This document shows, piece after piece, positions 39,176 to 40,386 of a stretch of 40,386 nt of DNA. The DNA comes from JBKDZR01 sp047971485 (GTDB taxonomy: Bacteria; Pseudomonadota; Alphaproteobacteria; Rhodobacterales; Rhodobacteraceae): the NCBI GenBank assembly GCA_047971485.1, contig JBKDZR010000066.1, positions 1 to 40,386 of the forward strand, written 5' to 3'. The position numbers and the translations under genes are program-made. The notes under the pieces are model-generated. The model saw nothing but the letters and a program-made list of their open reading frames with translations, was not told the DNA's origin and did not search any database. Positions within the stretch are counted from its first letter, which is position 1. Each line of letters starts with the position of its first letter.

Positions 39176-40386
39176 TTATCCGCCGAAATCGTCCAGCATG
39201 ATGTCTTCGCGATCCACACCCAGGTCCAACAGCATGTTGATCACCGACTGGTTCATGATTGGCGGGCCACACATGTAGTATTCGCAGTCTTCGGGCGCCG
39301 GGTGGTTTTTCAGATATTCTTCGAACAGCACGTTATGGATGAAGCCAGTATAGCCGCCCCAGTCATCTTCGGGCAAGGCGTCGGACAAGGCCACATGCCA
39401 TTCGAAATTGGGGAATTCGGCAGCCAGCTGGTCGAAGTCCTCGACAAAGAACATCTCGCGCTTGGACCGGGCACCATACCAGAAGCTGATCTTGCGATCC
39501 TTGTTCTTCAGCCGCTTGAGCTGATCGAAGATATGGCTGCGCATGGGCGCCATGCCGGCGCCGCCGCCGATGAACACCATCTCCTTATCCGTATCGCGGG
39601 CAAAGAATTCCCCGAACGGCCCCGAGATCGTCACCTTGTCACCCGGCTTCAGGTTGAAGATGTAGGACGACATCTTGCCCGGCGGGATCCCTTCGGACCG
39701 CGGCGGCGGCGTGGCGATACGGACATTGAGCATGATCATGCCCTTTTCATCCGGGTAGTTGGCCATGGAATAGGCGCGTTCCACCGGTTCATCCACCTTG
39801 GATTCATATTGCCAGATGTTGAACTTGTCCCAGTCTTCGCGATACTCCTCGGCCACGTCGAACTCGGTGTATTTCGTGTCATAGGCGGGGCACTCGATCT
39901 GGATATAGCCACCGGCGCGGAAATTTACATCCTCGCCTTCGGGCAGGTCCAGCACCAGCGCCTTGATGAAGGTGGCCACGTTATCGTTCGACCGCACCGT
40001 GCATTCCCACTTCTTGACCCCGAACACTTCTTCGGGGACCTCGATGGTCATGTCCTGTTTGACCGCCACCTGACAGGACAGGCGGTCACCGCAGGCGGCT
40101 TCGCGCTTGGTGATGTGGGATTCCTCGGTGGGCAGGATCGAGCCGCCCCCTTCATGCACCCGCACCCGGCACTGGGCGCAGGTTCCCCCACCGCCACAGG
40201 CCGAAGGCACGAACAGGTTCTCGGCGGCCAGCGTTTGCAGCAGCTTGCCACCAGCGGGCACCGATATCGTCTTTTCGCCGTTGATGGTGATGTTCACATT
40301 GCCGGTGGACACAAGCCGCGACCGGGCCAACATGATGATCGTCACCAGTGCGATGACGATCAGTGAAAACAGAAGAACGCCGAGGC
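39176..40386 (-). CDS. nqrF: Na+-translocating NADH:ubiquinone reductase subunit F (5' end outside the window)
   Basis: The NADH-oxidising subunit of the sodium-pumping Na+-NQR complex in the inner membrane. The C-terminal 390 residues show a ferredoxin-type [2Fe-2S] cluster (SACGGGGTCAQCRVRV, with a later Cys in RLSCQV), the FAD-binding RAYSMANYPDE motif, the GPFGEFF and GGGAGMAPMRSHI nucleotide-binding blocks, and the ending DDFGG. The frame stays open through 40386 and reads LGVLLFSLIVIALVTIIMLA, which matches the N-terminal membrane helix of NqrF. The true start therefore lies a few codons beyond the window; the GTG at 40345 inside the helix should not be used. The other nqr genes, presumably upstream, are not visible. 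Confidence 0.96.
   Translation of the reverse strand, partial: LGVLLFSLIVIALVTIIMLARSRLVSTGNVNITINGEKTISVPAGGKLLQTLAAENLFVPSACGGGGTCAQCRVRVHEGGGSILPTEESHITKREAACGDRLSCQVAVKQDMTIEVPEEVFGVKKWECTVRSNDNVATFIKALVLDLPEGEDVNFRAGGYIQIECPAYDTKYTEFDVAEEYREDWDKFNIWQYESKVDEPVERAYSMANYPDEKGMIMLNVRIATPPPRSEGIPPGKMSSYIFNLKPGDKVTISGPFGEFFARDTDKEMVFIGGGAGMAPMRSHIFDQLKRLKNKDRKISFWYGARSKREMFFVEDFDQLAAEFPNFEWHVALSDALPEDDWGGYTGFIHNVLFEEYLKNHPAPEDCEYYMCGPPIMNQSVINMLLDLGVDREDIMLDDFGG

Noticed and set aside
40343..40345. GTG as the start codon of nqrF
   Set aside because: The open frame continues to the window end and encodes the N-terminal membrane helix typical of NqrF, so the GTG is internal.
1..40386. CRISPR array, prophage or insertion sequence
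   Set aside because: No regularly spaced direct repeats, cas genes, phage structural genes, integrase or transposase were seen on either strand.

Overview
The window is a GC-rich chromosomal segment from an alphaproteobacterium, most likely a member of the Rhodobacterales. The pairing of a CcrM-type GANTC methyltransferase with a GcrA regulator is an alphaproteobacterial signature. A CIRCE-controlled groESL operon, a single bifunctional Rsh next to rpoZ, an NqrF subunit and an xdhABC cluster fit that placement. The genus cannot be fixed from sequence reading alone. Most of the window is core chromosome. There is no prophage, CRISPR array, integrase or intact transposase.

Layout. 1-3160: the start of groEL and all of groES (minus strand) behind a CIRCE element, alanine dehydrogenase (minus), and ccrM (plus) with three GANTC sites in its promoter region. 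3455-6212: tRNA-Thr(CGT), an L,D-transpeptidase lipoprotein, an ExoD-like membrane protein and proC, all minus. 6459-10170: a thiazole operon thiO-thiS-thiG-thiE-thiF (minus) behind a TPP riboswitch. 10170-11082: non-coding DNA with a dispersed repeat and a perfect hairpin. 11083-12715: a two-gene unit of unknown function whose first protein carries a caspase/gingipain-like His-Gly...Ala-Cys signature. 12996-16979: S-formylglutathione hydrolase, an MFS transporter and a divergent 8-oxoguanine-deaminase-like amidohydrolase, with paired inverted repeats between the last two. 17086-22186: a small membrane protein, then xdhC, xdhB and xdhA (transcribed xdhA to xdhC). 22323-26653: a PAP2 phosphatase and dnaE. 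26902-27848: a CbiM-like permease under a cobalamin riboswitch. 28146-31210: rimO, gcrA and an ABC-2 permease. 31457-33644: argD-argF. 33985-35402: ispH-rnhA. 35549-39025: an NYN-domain protein, rpoZ and rsh. 39176-40386: nqrF, which runs off the window end.

Functional links. Vitamin supply is controlled by two riboswitches (TPP and cobalamin). The MFS transporter, the amidohydrolase and XdhABC can be read as a purine uptake/catabolism neighbourhood. CcrM and GcrA are the writer and reader of the same DNA methylation mark. The two most unusual items are the caspase-like gene pair at 11083-12715 and a three-copy intergenic repeat (about 10402-10645, 26711-26840 and 33687-33931) with three mutually complementary arms; one copy looks like an arm-to-arm deletion product.
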